Below, one piece after another: positions 23,266-35,453 of a DNA stretch of 64,000 nt. Position numbers and translations under genes: made by a program. Below the pieces are notes generated by a model. It saw nothing but the letters and a program-made list of their open reading frames with translations, searched no databases and was not told the origin of the DNA. The stretch covers positions 123,675-187,674 of the forward strand of contig CANNZV010001038.1 of NCBI GenBank assembly GCA_947561585.1, given 5' to 3'. Positions within the stretch are counted from its first letter, which is position 1, and every line of letters begins with the position of its first letter. Source of the stretch: Caprella mutica (lineage: Eukaryota > Arthropoda > Malacostraca > Amphipoda > Caprellidae).

Positions 23266-23972
23266 CTCTCACTCACTCTCCACTCACTCACTCTCCTCTC
23301 ACTCACTCTCCTCTCACTCACTCTCCCCTCACTCACTCTCCTCTCACTCACTCTCTTCTCACTCACTCTCCTCTCACTCACTCACTCTCCTCTCACTCAC
23401 TCTCTTCTCACTCACTCTTCTCTCACTCACTCTCCTCTCACTCACTCTCCTCTCACTCACTCTCCTCTCACTCACTCTCCTCTCACTCACTCTCCCCTCA
23501 CTCACTCTCCTCTCACTCACTCTCCCCTCACTCACTCTACTCTCACTCACTCTCCTCTCACTCACTCAATCTCCTCTCAATCTCCTCTCCCTCACTCTCC
23601 TCTCACTCACTCTCATCTCACTCACTTTCATCTCACTCACTCACTCACTCACTCACTCTCCTTTCTCTCACTCTCCTCTCACTCACTATCCTCTCACTCA
23701 CTCTCCTTTCTCTCACTCTCCTCTCACTCACTATCCTCTCACTCACTCTCCTCTCACTCACTCTCTTCTCACTCACTCTCCTCTCACTCACTCTCCTCTC
23801 ACTCACTCTCATCTCACTCACTCTCCTCTCACTCACTCACTCTCCTCTCTCTCACTCACTCTCCATTCACTCTCCTCTCACTCACTCTCCTCTCACTCAC
23901 TCTCCACTCACTCTCCTCTCACTCACTCTCCTCTCACTCACTCTCCACTCACTCTCCTCTCACTCACTCTCC
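23266..23972 (+). repeat. 15-bp polypyrimidine minisatellite, about 45 copies
   Basis: The unit is CTCACTCACTCTCCT with small expansions and contractions of CTCA. The plus frame at 23252-24019 (Ser/Leu/His/Thr-rich) and minus frames (Ser/Glu/Arg/Val) are repeat translations that shift frame between blocks, so they are not genes. Some 700 bp of C/T-rich strand with interspersed A could adopt triplex-like structures. Confidence 0.96.
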
Positions 23973-24131
23973 CAGTGACCGTGCTCTCAGTGCTTAATTA
24001 TAAGCACATTAGCGTCTAATAAGCACTAATAGAGGCTAAGAGTGAGCACATGGAATCGGAATTAGAAAATGTCATTGGAAATTAGTATCTGGATTTATTA
24101 ACAACAGGACTTTTAGGCACAGAGATAATAT

Positions 24132-24612
24132 GCTTAAACATGTGAACTAATATTAGCAATACTATCTAAAAGTGATAGAAAGGCATAAACATGTGAACTA
24201 ATATTAGCAATACTATCTAAAAGTGATAGAAAGGCATAAACATGTGAACTAATATTAGCAATACTATCTAAAAGTGATAGAAAGGCATAAACATGCGAAC
24301 TAATATTAGCAATACTATCTAAAAGTGATAGAAAAACATAAACATGTGAACTAATATTAGCAATACTATCTAAAAGTGATAGAAAGGCATAAACATGTGA
24401 ACTAATATTAGCAATACTATCTAAAAGTGATAGAAAGGCATAAACATGTGAACTAATATTAGCAATACTATCTAAAAGTGATAGAAAGGCATAAACATGT
24501 GAACTAATATTAGCAATACTATCTAAAAGTGATAGAAAGGCATAAACATGTGAACTAATATTAGCAATACTATCTAAAAGTGATAGAAAGGCATAAACAT
24601 GTGAACTAACAT
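24132..24612 (+). repeat. 51-bp minisatellite, about 9.4 copies
   Basis: The unit contains AAACATGTGAACTAATATTA and CTATCTAAAAGTGATAG, the latter a CTATC/GATAG dyad. Units are almost identical (single differences such as CATGCGAAC at 24294 and GAAAAACAT at 24331), implying recent amplification. Stops in all frames. Confidence 0.97.
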
Positions 24613-25264
24613 TAGTTTCAGTAATTATAAACGCTACCTGTACATTAATTATTTGGAGTCATCCCAGTAGATTTTATTCATTATTTTCATTTCTTAAATA
24701 TTGAATGTCATTTCTATTTAAATAATTTATTATTTCTGTAAATTTAATTCACTACTTATAGGATGTTTCGCTATTTTCTCAATTTAACTCTCTTCTACCT
24801 CCTCCATATACCCCCTTACCCCCATATTTCTACATCACCCCTTTCTGCCCCTAATTACAATGGCTACAGCAACATATTAAATCAGATGAGTTTGGTGATT
24901 CAGAGTCCCATCTATTGAACCACACTTCATTGTTTGTTACAAATGGAAACCATTTGCATGCCGTGTATAGCCATTATTACGAATTATCTCCTATATCTAG
25001 AATCACTATTCTTCTAGAGCTGTAATCAGTATTTTCTTCGACTGGAAGATATATTTAACCCTAGAAATAATCGAAAATTTTTATAATTTAAACATATATA
25101 AACATATTGCTCAATGCTCAGGTTTCATAATAATGACAACATATGTCACTAATATTTCATTTAATTTTCTTACTTATTGCATCTATGTTCAATTTGTAAA
25201 ACTTCTGAGATTTAGTTATTTAATATATAAATATATTGTTTCTTCTAAGATTTTCTATCGCTAA
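24613..25264. other. Low-copy AT-rich stretch
   Basis: A C-rich, T-rich tract lies at 24790-24850. No gene or repeat recognised. Confidence 0.45.
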
Positions 25265-25483
25265 GTCAGTTATTTATTCTCGTTTTCATCATCGATAGAA
25301 TTTGCTCCTAACTTCAAGTTTTTAGCCCAAGTTATAATCTGCCGTATGGAACATTTTGCGACTGGAATTTCCAAAGTTGAGGAGAATATTTGGTGGCTTT
25401 GGAAGTTAGAGTCGAAACAGACACAAGGAGAACTTCGTAGAGGCTTCGGACAGAGCACAATTAGGAAACAGAGAATTCGAATT
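25265..25483. other. Coding-like island of uncertain strand
   Basis: G+C rises here. The plus strand is open from 25265 to a TGA near 25481 (about 70 codons, ending STIRKQRIRI) and follows a pyrimidine-rich tract with AG at 25268-25269. The minus strand is open for about 62 codons ending GANSIDDENENK, without an ATG. Neither translation matches a family I recognise. It may be an exon, a decayed element or chance. Confidence 0.2.
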
Positions 25484-25994
25484 TGAATTTTTTTATCTTT
25501 TTCATTAATATACTTTATTGGTGCGTTATAACTTAAAAGAAAGAAACTGAAATTATTGTTTAATGTAGTTAAATCATTTTTTATTTGTTTGAATATAAAC
25601 CCATAGGAAAATTTTTATTTCTAAACAATTTAATATAATTATGGAGTTGTTTCTACATGTATGTGTTTCTGCATAGAGTGTTTATCAATAGTCATTTCAC
25701 AGTTTTTTACATTTATAGATAGATAAAAAACAAATAATATACAAATGAAAGAGGAAAGCATGAAGTTGTTCACATTTTGATATCTAATTAAGTATAATTT
25801 GCCTTGTTACTTCAATTGATATTATTATAAACTATATTATTATAAACTATTTTTTCATGTTTTGAAATATTAATTGCTATAATATTTTGCAAATATATGT
25901 ATATTACACTGTTTCCTTTCAACTTTTGCTTTATATAATAAGACTGATAGGAAATTACCAATATTTTTCAATAACCATTATTTTCTCTTTCCAG
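25484..25994. other. AT-rich stretch before an acceptor-like site
   Basis: Nothing recognised until the pyrimidine-rich TTTTCTCTTTCCAG at 25981-25994. Confidence 0.45.
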
Positions 25995-26040
25995 GTTACA
26001 AATGGAAGTGAAAATGCAGTTGAATCAATATGGTAACTAA
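25995..26040 (+). CDS. Possible short terminal exon A
   Basis: A strong acceptor (TTTTCTCTTTCCAG) precedes GTTACAAATGG. In frame 0 this reads VTNGSENAVESIW then TAA at 26034; in the next frame LQMEVKMQLNQYGN then TAA at 26038. The same acceptor and first seven bases (GTTACAA) recur at 62655, where another short frame ends. This could be one of two alternative last exons of a gene extending outside the window. There is no AATAAA close by, and the incoming frame is unknown, so support is thin. Confidence 0.18.
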
Positions 26041-26480
26041 ATATAAAAACATTAGTAATATAAACATACTAGTGTACTTTCTCGTTAAAAATAACGGGTC
26101 ATCATCAATACGAATATTTCATATCCGTTATTGAGTTACTTTCAATGAATTCAATTAAAATTAAATTTTCTGCATAGTCTAATTTATTTTATAGATAAAA
26201 AACATTAAAAAATTGAATAAAAACAGAGGAATTTAAATATCAAGTCAATATATTCCCGTGCGTATCATAGTTACATTCTTCATGTTTAATACCCGTAGTG
26301 TAAAATCCGACACAAAACAAATAAATAAATAAACACACTAAGGAAATTATTAGGATTGATACATAGAAATAGTGGAGTGTTATTTGAAACAAAGAAAATA
26401 CATGCAAATATCCTGAATGTGATTTGTGAACTGCTTCGAAATGAGTGAACGACTGTGATGTCCACTAAACTCTTCTGGGA
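26041..26480. other. AT-rich stretch, no feature seen
   Basis: A short AAATAAATAAATAAA simple repeat lies at about 26320. No gene. Confidence 0.45.
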
Positions 26481-26690
26481 CCAAGTGGTGAGTCAGTGGC
26501 CAAAATAATATCGCGTCTTGCGGGACGCTAAAATCCTTATTTTTGGGTCACGTGACTGGCAATCTAGCGTCAGTTTAATGGAGAAATGATATAACTGAAA
26601 CAAAATAAGGTTTTACACAGTCTTCCTTAGCGTCCTGCAATCGCTGCAACACTTCTTCTCTCTAGAGTAGTTTATCATAACTCTATGTCT
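26481..26690. mobile_element. Fold-back element, intact reference copy
   Basis: TTGCGGGACGCTAA (26518-26531) is the near-perfect complement of TTAGCGTCCTGCAA (26627-26640), with AATCCTTATTTT and AAAATAAGGTTT as inner arms. A second copy at 32248-32600 shares GAGTCAGTGGCC/GAGCCAGTGGCC at the left and TTATCATAACTC at the right. The latter copy is interrupted by a hAT-like MITE, so this one gives the uninterrupted sequence. No coding capacity. Confidence 0.75.
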
Positions 26691-26930
26691 TGGACCTACT
26701 TGTGAGTACAATCTTATACTAATGTAATTTTGTTATAAAATATACATATAGTATGTTTAAAAAATCCATATTTTTTTATTGTTATGAATTAGGGTAACTA
26801 CACCATTTTAGCTTCAAATTAAAAAAAGTCAAGTTGATATTAAAATTAGTAAACTTCAAATTAAAGTTAGTCAAGTCAGCCAAAATCAGTACAAAAATTG
26901 ATAGCTAAACAATACTATATAGTTACGTGG
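26691..26930. other. AT-rich spacer
   Basis: Small imperfect direct repeats around AAATTAAA(A/G)(A/T)(A/T)AGTCAAGT at 26817-26880. No gene. Confidence 0.4.
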
Positions 26931-26934
26931 GGTT

Positions 26935-27060
26935 AAAGTACTGGGCGTCAAATTACCGGGGATTAAATTAACAGGGGTCAAATTACCGGGGATTAAATTA
27001 ACAGGGGTCAAATTACCGGTGGGTCAAATTATGGAATTACCCGGGATGAAAATTCCCACT
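26935..27060 (+). repeat. Short array of GGGTCAAATTACCGG motifs
   Basis: GGGTCAAATTACCGG and GGGATTAAATTAACAG alternate about three times with a 30-bp period, then decay into related words (GGAATTACCCGGGATG). The word recurs once at about 27671. Similar motif clusters occur at element ends elsewhere in the window. Confidence 0.8.
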
Positions 27061-28033
27061 GTCTAATTACCGGAGTTAAGATTACCTAGCACCTTATACT
27101 CTACAAAATAAAATATACCTAATATTCAAAGTGTATCAATCGAGGATTAATAGGGACCTCCCCATCATAACATTTTTTCTCCGAGTAGCTACTGATGAAA
27201 ATAAGGATTCTATCTGAACTTGAATTGATAAAGATTAAATTTAAAACTATTTTGTTAATATATCTAAAAAATAAAGGGGCATCGTTATGAAAGATAATGA
27301 TCATAAACTAAAATAAATAAATTTCATAAATTACATGGAAGAGAAGGGGGTGGCGTCCATTGAGCACCGAACTGTTGTAATTTGGATTGTTTAATGTATT
27401 TTTTTCCTTGTTATCGTGTTTATCGTTTTTTTTTTAAGTTACTTGCAGTTTTAGAAGACAGTGCTAGGGTTATGCTCTTCAACTACGAGATTCAGAATAA
27501 ACTCACTACTAAATTAAATTCTAGTGTACAATAATTTGTGTAAATAATTTTTCATTTTAAAGATATTCGACAAAAATAAGAATAAAAATCACATTATTCC
27601 ATACAATTTCTAAATCCTTCCATAAAAGAAACCAAATCCCTATTCGTGTACTGAGGGCAGATGCTAATAAGGGTCAAATTACCGGTAAAATAAGGGGGAA
27701 AAGACCCTTAGGAGAACAATGGAGAACAAATTACCAGGTACAACTGATAGTGTTGTTAGAATAAAATTAACTGAATAATTAATACGCTAAATAACTGAAA
27801 TCTGTAGAATGAATATAATGAGTTGTTAAAATATAATTTCCACAGTGTGATGCGTTCATTTAGATTTTAGAATAAAACCTATTTATTTATTTAAAATAAA
27901 TGTTAAGATATTTTTGATAAAGTTTCATATGAATTTTGTTCCGGTAATATTTACATTTCAAAAACACTTTTAGATGCATTGATACTATAAACAGAACTCA
28001 ATCTCACGATTACTTAAAGATTGATATCATTTA
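27061..28033. other. AT-rich stretch, no gene
   Basis: One GGGTCAAATTACCGG word at about 27671 echoes the array at 26935. The minus frame at 27119-27304 has no start or domain support. Confidence 0.4.
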
Positions 28034-28350
28034 TCATTATACTTCATTGTCATCATTTTACTTAATTGTCATCAATATACTTTATATTTTTCATTATACT
28101 TAATTGTCATCATTATACTTTATATTTTTCATTATACTTAATTGTCATAATTTTCCTTTATTGTCATCGTTTTATTTAATTCTCATCATTATACTTAATT
28201 CTCATCATTGTACTTAATTCTCATCAATATACTTAATTGTCATCATTATACTTAATTCTCATCATTATACTTAATTGTCATCATTATACTTAATTGTCAT
28301 CAATATACTTAATTGTCATCAATATACTTAATTGTCATCAATATACTTAT
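28034..28350 (+). repeat. 19-bp minisatellite, about 16 copies
   Basis: The unit is ATTATACTTAATTGTCATC, with TTTT and CTCATC variants and two longer TTTATATTTTTC-type units near the start. It is more diverged than other arrays, so probably older. Confidence 0.93.
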
Positions 28351-31300
28351 TAATTATAGGTTATTCAATAATATTTTTTCAATAATAAAAATACTTCATA
28401 TACTTGCATAGTTAATTTTTTTAATTCGTGTCATTTTTTTTATTACATAAGTTCGATGATAATATTTAGTAACAACTATTGATACTAAAATATTAATTTA
28501 AAACTTTTCAATAATTTCCTCTTGACAACAAACTAATTAATATTTAAATAAGGTTAAAAGTTCATTTCTAAATAGTTCCCCAATCCATTAAAAGTCTCTA
28601 AAATAATTTCCTCTCATCATTTCAAATTCTTTTAATTAGAGGAACACTTTGATTCGATGGAGAAGATGAACCCCATGTGGTGATTATCCCAAACATTTTA
28701 GACCAGGGATAAGTTGCTGGGGTTATATTCTCCATGCATATTAAGGTTTTAATTACGCTTTAATGTCATAGGAATATAAAACGTATGATCACATCCGTGT
28801 CATTGACACTTATTTTCACTAAAAATTAAGAAGTCGTTGATTCTTTTAATTGGTTTTCCATTTCTTTGATTTGGGAGATGAAAGAAAAGTTGTATTTTCT
28901 TTGGAGTTCATCGGTTCGTGTCCCACAGCTCCTTAGGGTCTTTTTACTGTGTAATGAGGCGAGAAAATCGACCTTATGAACCTCAAAGAAAAACATAACC
29001 ACCTGGAAAATGAAGTTACTGATTTATGTTAGTTACCATTATAGATAATGTGATTTTAAAAATATGTCCTTTATTATTTCCTCTTAACCGTTGGTACTGA
29101 CGAACCAGGAAACATAATAATAACTTTCCTTCAAAACCGATTTGGAAGTGGCCTTTTCCATTTTCACATATATAGCTACATACGATTATACAAAAATGAA
29201 AGTGATAAATAGTAAGATACTCATACTATGCGCACTTTTTCAAATATATTAGGAGTATATCAGAGCTCTCTCCAGGCATGAGATGCACGAGTGTATTTGA
29301 GTACATAAGGGTGAATGTCTCACTATAATCAGTTAACTGTAACCCTTAACGGCTTAGCGAAATGTGCTAGAATAATTGCGCACACCAAGCTTCGCACTGA
29401 GTGGCTGACATTTATATCAAAGAAATATTGTTTGTTATATCATTAGATGCAAAATTAATCTTTGGCGTTTGCCAATGAATGTTTAGATATTAAATGAAAG
29501 TTTCTATGAAGAAAAAACATTGGATAGTCTATTCATTAAGATTTTATAAGAGGTTTAGTGTGAGCTGGTTCTGGAGCGCCAGTGGCTATGTTAGTTGGCA
29601 TACTTTTGAGGGCTAGGTAGGTAGGGTTAATTTATGTTTCTGGTTTCGGTAGGACTTATAGATGGTAACAAAAACTCAGTGGAAATTGGCACGGTTGCTT
29701 TGCAGGCCAATTATTATTGTGGAATCCACGATTGATATCATGTTGCCGAACATGGAAAATGATACAAATATGAAGATGAACCTATTTAAAATAATGAATA
29801 TTATATTCAAAAAATGAATATTCATTCATTACCTCATTTGGCTTCCTATAATAAGTGTGAGGTAAAATTGATATTGTGTCTGTAAGTTAATCAATATTAA
29901 ATTAATGAGTTTGTTTTTTGTTGGTTTTCATCAAAGGTATTGTTTGCTTATTTCAATGATTTGATGTGAGTATGTCCAGTAGGCATTGTTACCCTCTCTT
30001 CTCCCCTCTCTATTCCCTCTCTCTTTTCCCCTCCAAGTCATAGGTGGTCTCCCTCTCTCACCATTTGATCTTCTACTGTAACACCTCTAGTAACATCAGT
30101 GTATGAACTCAGGGGGGGGGGGGGAGGACTGGTAGCGAAAAAATATATGACTATTGGTGTATTGAAAATATGGTGTTTTGGAACATTACTGAAATACGAT
30201 TATGAAAATATTAATACGAAATTTTGAAAATGAAAATGTGATTAAATTTTAACTATGTTGTTATGAACCCATCTGAAATTTATTACACTCAATCAGGCGA
30301 AGTAATGAAGATCTTTATCTCAGAAAAGGAATTAATCCTATTGAATATTTGAAAACCTGCCTACCCATGAACATTGAGTTTATTAATCAACTTATAGATT
30401 TACCCAAGTAGCAAATTAAGATCAAGCAACATTGCCAATATCGTTACAGTTCTGGAACAATGTCGCCTCGATAAATTGTCTACCTGGGAAATGGATCCTA
30501 TCTTCCAAATCAATATGAACTCAATTGTATGGCCTGAACCTCTGCATTAGGACTAATTGAACCAATGAAAGGACCTGAAGTGACATCTCTTATATGAACC
30601 CTCCAAATGTGAAACTAAATTGAAGTTTATCGACGAAAATTTACTCTGTAGAATTTTGTGATGATTGTTTTGAATGCGATGTACTTACTTTTTTTTATTC
30701 AATTTTTTTTAATAGTTTGCCTGACAGTATCCTTACTATTATATAGGCTTATGATTCTTGTATTTTTTTCACAATAAATATTATCATTATTTATTCACCC
30801 AAAGTAATATTCTATTGCCCCACCATAATTTTTTCTCTTGATATAAGATAACTAAGTGAGTGAATATATGGAATAAAAGAAACTGTATTTAAAATATATT
30901 TCATTACAGTATCAGAGTTTATAAAACTTACGTGAGAACAAAGTGCATCATAATTGACTGTTTAGATATCGTGATTGTTTGATATTTAATCAGATTCGTT
31001 TTCACGGAATGAAATTAGAATGGACCACCAGCGTTATTAGGTTCCCTTAATCAATATCCCGTCAGCTTGATCAAACACTGCTTTCAAAGTCTTTGAATAA
31101 GTTATGCAGTTGATGGGGGAGACAAGTGATGAATAATTCATATGTTTAGTGCACGGTGATGTTATTCTAACTAGGGATCAACTATAACAGATTAAGATTA
31201 ATAAGATTAGATACTGTAAGCGAAAAAGAGTCTCCGCACGATCTTACAAATTTGTCTTCATGTACCCAGATCTATTTTAAAATATCTACAAGCATTACAA

Positions 31301-32247
31301 TTAGTAACGTTTATTTTAGAGAATTTGAAATTAGTAAACGGTAGAAAATTATTTCGGATACACTTGCATTAGCTTGCAAATTTCATTTAAATAAATTATT
31401 ATATAATACAATGTAATCTTGGTGTTATCAAAGTTAGAAATCTATCCAGATAAAAAATCAATCATCCAGCGCATAATCTTCTTTAGCAATTCAAAAAGAA
31501 GGTCCCATTTAAAATTATATCTAATTTTGACCATCACACTATGTTCATTATATAAATTCTTGTCATCAATTTGAATGTGTTTTAATTATCATGAGCCAAT
31601 ATAATAATAGGTAATGACTATTTCTAAATATTTATACTTTAATTTGTAGGTAGATTAGGATTAGGTAATTGGTTCGTTGTCATAACAACAACATCTAAAA
31701 TTATTAGAGTATCAATTCGTGAATGAAATGTACTGGAACTCTGTACAATTATAAAATGAAAGAGAAGGTTGAAAGTATGCCTAAATTTGTTATCTACTAT
31801 AAAAAGAAGATGTGCAAGTAGGTCGATCCGTGTGTCACAAAAAGGGTTAAACAGGCATTCTATCAACAGCGCCTCATAATGTTGGTGGCAAATCGAAGTT
31901 ATTTTACCAAGAGGACTAATTTTAATAATTTATAAAATCGCAGTTTTGACTTTTGAGATGAAAAAAGATTGCTTGTTAAATTGTTCATATTGAATATGCA
32001 TTTAAATATAATCATAATCTCATTTTAATAATTGAATTCTCTAAGAATGAACAACAAGTACTGATAAATTGATATAGAATTAATGGTGATTAATAAAAAT
32101 TTGACGTTTCGAATCACAATGGAAATCATTTTCATCATTAATATTAACTCTACGTTGAATCATAATCTTTAGCTATTCAGCACACTAATTTAATCACCTC
32201 GTTAGTTTCTATTCCTCTATTGGACTTCTAATATATAAATCTCATCA
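28351..32247. other. Long low-copy AT-rich stretch
   Basis: About 3.9 kb without a recognisable gene, RNA or large repeat. A poly-G run of about 13 lies at 30112-30124, and a CT-rich patch at 29990-30060. A single relative of the CCCCACCATAA word is at about 30818. The minus frame at 31639-31866 lacks an ATG at its start and any domain. Confidence 0.45.
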
Positions 32248-32607
32248 CCAAATGGTGAGCCAGTGGCCAAAATTGTATCGCGTCATGCAGGATGGCTAAT
32301 TCCTTATTTTGGGAATTATGTTTCAGTTAATTCCTTAACTAAAACAAAATAAGGTTTTCACCGTCCTGCAATCGCTGCAAAACTACCTCTCTGTAGTGTA
32401 TATCATAACTAGGGTTGTGACAATATGCTCTTAAAATCATAGATCCCGAAAATATTATAGACGGAGAGAATTAAAGAGTATTGAATGATTCTACACCAGC
32501 GATATACAGTATTCAATAACATTACATTTCGTTTCGTCTATGCTATTCCTAAGATTATGATTTTAAATGCATATTGTCACAACCCTAATCATAACTCCAT
32601 GCTCACT
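32248..32607. mobile_element. Fold-back element, second copy, interrupted
   Basis: This copy of the 26481-26690 element runs from CCAAATGGTGAGCCAGTGGCC-like sequence (key word CAGTGGCC) to about 32409. It resumes after the inserted MITE with ATAACTCCATG. Its inner arms (AATTCCTTATTTTGG, AAAATAAGGTTTTC) are more diverged than in the first copy. Confidence 0.7.
32402..32595. mobile_element. hAT-like MITE, copy 4, perfect 8-bp duplication, nested
   Basis: The element is 32410-32587 (178 bp), from TAGGGTTGTGACAATATGC to GCATATTGTCACAACCCTA. It is flanked by ATCATAAC at 32402-32409 and 32588-32595. The related fold-back at 26481-26690 has a single TTATCATAACTC at the matching place, giving an empty-site comparison. 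It is the best-preserved copy of the family. The plus open frame at 32485-32736 is an artefact crossing its edge. Confidence 0.95.
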
Positions 32608-33380
32608 ATCTACAACTGGAAACAGTGGCGTGAGTTCTGTTTACACTCTCTATCAGTTATCCCAATAACGCATTCGAGAGCATGTCCCGTACATTGGGGA
32701 GAAGGTGACTTGCATAAATCACAGTTATTAAATTAGGAAGTAGTCAGGAAATGCTAAACTGAAATGGTGGAATGGATACTCATTTAATGGCTGCTATCGG
32801 TTCCTTTTTTGTCAACTTATTATCAGGTATAAGTAAACTGGTAGGAAATTATTTGATTTTCTTAAATTTAGTAAATACATTATACATATAAAAATAACTT
32901 AAAAGGACAAAAAGAAATTTAGCATGCAATAATTTTTTTAGAAATTATAATAGAATTAAGCTAAGAATACTAACCAATAACTGCATACCAAATGTTCAAT
33001 GAAATAGTAATTTATCACACAAGTCTGACGATGTACATCGCTACTCTCTCTCTCTTCTCCCGCCATCTTTTCTATTTTCCCTACCGTATAGATCGTTACT
33101 TTAACTCCTAATAGAAATGTAACAATGCGAAGCCTATCAAATTAATAGGCTGGTGTGATAGGCTGTTATTTGATAGGGGAGAGGGGATCTGGGGACATGT
33201 TGTAAAAATGATTCTCGCACTCAGAATTAATCTGAAACAGTCATGTGTTTCATGGTTAGCTTATATATACTTTATGTATTTCGAGAGCTTGAAAATGTTT
33301 CAGTGGGATGCACTTTAGTACCTCTAATTATACTTTTTTTTCAAATAGAGGGAGTAATATCAGCAGTCTTATTCTAAGTG
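32608..33380. other. AT-rich stretch, no gene
   Basis: Around 33138-33178 the words GCCTATCAAA and TTGATAGG form small inverted repeats. A CTCTCTCTCTTCTC patch lies at 33045. Nothing else recognised. Confidence 0.45.
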
Positions 33381-33384
33381 CATC

Positions 33385-33490
33385 ACAATGCACTGTTGAG
33401 ACACGTACTAAAGTGCATTACACTGCAATGCTGAGACACTAAAGTGCATCACACTGCAATGCTGAGACACTAAAGTGCATTACACTGCAA
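33385..33490 (+). repeat. 31-35-bp repeat, three copies
   Basis: Words CTGAGACACTAAAGTGCAT and CACACTGCAATG repeat three times, with an extra TACTAAAG variant in the first copy. Small and diverged. Confidence 0.85.
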
Positions 33491-35271
33491 CAGTTTCATG
33501 CTCTTAGAACACCTAAGTACATATTCCAAAATTAATGTTGACTTGTGTCGCATATTTACGTCGAAACTTGAAGGGTAAAAGTGAATCACCTGAACGTCTC
33601 AGATATTTTTCTCAGTGCGAAATATTTAACCATCGTAACTTTCTCTCTGCTCACTCTCGATAATTTTCCCGATGGTTAATAGTAACGTTATTTTCAGTCT
33701 AACTTTAATGAGTAACTAACGACCAATCACAGTAGCTAATTGAGGTAAAAACACGTGACGTCACATAATTACTTTTTAATCTCACCAAATTAACAACTTC
33801 CCAAAAACTGACAACAAGAAGGAAGTTCAATTTGAATTTTGAGAAGATGAGACAAATTAACCGGAATTGGAATTAGGAAGATTAAAACTCATGCTCCGTT
33901 GTTCATTCCTTAAATAATGTTTGTTAATTAATTATAATTAAATAATGGACAATGCAGTTACTGATATAATTTTCTATGATTTTTTTTTAATAAAAGTTAG
34001 ATGTAACATTCGGTGTAAACACCGTAGATTTTATTACAATTGAAACTTCATTCGAACAGTAACTGAAATATCTGTTTTTTACTCCGTAGGAATCTCTAAT
34101 TTATAATTTTAATACCTTGTATCAAATTGATTCATAAATGATGATATTTTTGGTTAAAAATATTGAAACCATATTTTCTTTTCAGCAATCCATTTCATAC
34201 TGATTCATAATGAATTATTTTTATTTTTAATTAAATCCTAATCCTCTTTTTTAATTGTTTTTTATTTACCTCTCACACTGAATATTATCCCAAAAAGGGT
34301 AAATATTTTCGGAAAATCTCTTTTTCTCGCATCTGCGCTGAATAAGAGAGCAGATTATGAATACTTGATAGCCGTGTCTGAAAATAACAGACTCCCTTGA
34401 ATATTCAGCAGATTGGATACAGAAACTCTGAATATTTGAACACGCAGCAAAGTGAATAAAAGCGGAGGTAATTTGAGAAATAGTTGCCATTTTCATGGAG
34501 GAATATTGTTTTGTTAAAGGTAAATAGAAAATATTAGTTTACGCATAATAATGGGTGATGTAACAACTTAATTTTCAAACTGCATTATGAATAATAAACA
34601 AATACATATAAATTTTTATATACCAATGAATTCATAAGATATGATACCGAAATATGAATGATATTTACTTAGTAACTAATTTACCTCTATAAATTACTGA
34701 TATGAATTTGGACATTGAGTATTCCAAACATATTTTTTAGTACTAATTCTCTGATAAACTACAATATTTGAGACAGTCAGGTTCTTTTGGGTACTCTAAA
34801 TATCTTTGAGTCTTCGACCATTCGAATATATCCCTATTTCTCCAGTCGATTCCCCAAGTTAAATTAGTGCAAACTGAACCTCTCTATTGAGTTAAACCAA
34901 TCAAAACTCTGCATTAATTTAATAAGGAGAGCAGCTGCTTCGGAAATAAGTATCCGACACTCAAGAATTCCATTTCGATATTCAAACATTCGACTTTTTT
35001 TTACATTTCGTTATTTATCTTCCACTACATTTTACATCAAAATCAGATAACTTGTTAGATTATTTATTCGTTAGAAGATCATTTTAAAATATGTACAATC
35101 CTATGCTTGGCCCACCTTGCTTGCATTTTCATTGTTTATTTATTTATCTTTAATAACACCCTATATAAGTACACAAAAGGTAGAATCGCAAGAGGTTACA
35201 GTGGTCGGTAATATGAATTCAGGCCTTAGATGGGCCTTGCCCCTATCTTTTAATAACTGAGCTCTGCCTTT
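33491..35271. other. Low-copy AT-rich stretch
   Basis: One minus-strand ATG frame of 76 codons (34266-34496) starts in a reasonable context (CTCCATGAAAATGG) and has four cysteines. I recognise no domain, signal peptide or polyadenylation signal, so it stays unassigned. No repeats of note. Confidence 0.35.
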
Positions 35272-35453
35272 CTAGCTGTTTCATCGCCGCGTTTTCATTG
35301 CCCTGTTTACGCTTCTTCAATTAATCACAGTTAAATGAATGGAAGGCGGTAGCAACGCTAGTATAGCATGCAAATTTGCTTTCCATTTATTTAACCGTGA
35401 TTAATTGAAGAGGCGTAACCTGGGCAGTGAAAACGCGGCGGTGAAACTGCTAG
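35272..35453. mobile_element. Fold-back element with 73-bp arms
   Basis: The left arm (35272-35344, beginning CTAGCTGTTTCATCGCCGCG) pairs with the right arm (35379-35453, ending CGCGGCGGTGAAACTGCTAG) with few mismatches around a loop of about 35 bp. It is markedly more GC-rich than its flanks. ATGGGCCTTGCC lies left (from about 35230) and ATGGGCCTTACC right (from about 35460) of it, which may be a target duplication or a flanking repeat. CTAGTATAG(C/T)ATG occurs in the loop and just past the right end. No ORF. Confidence 0.85.

Noticed and set aside
23252..24019. 255-codon Ser/Leu/His/Thr frame
   Set aside because: Translation of the 15-bp polypyrimidine array that changes frame between blocks.
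32485..32736. 83-codon plus frame
   Set aside because: Its first half lies inside the hAT-like MITE.
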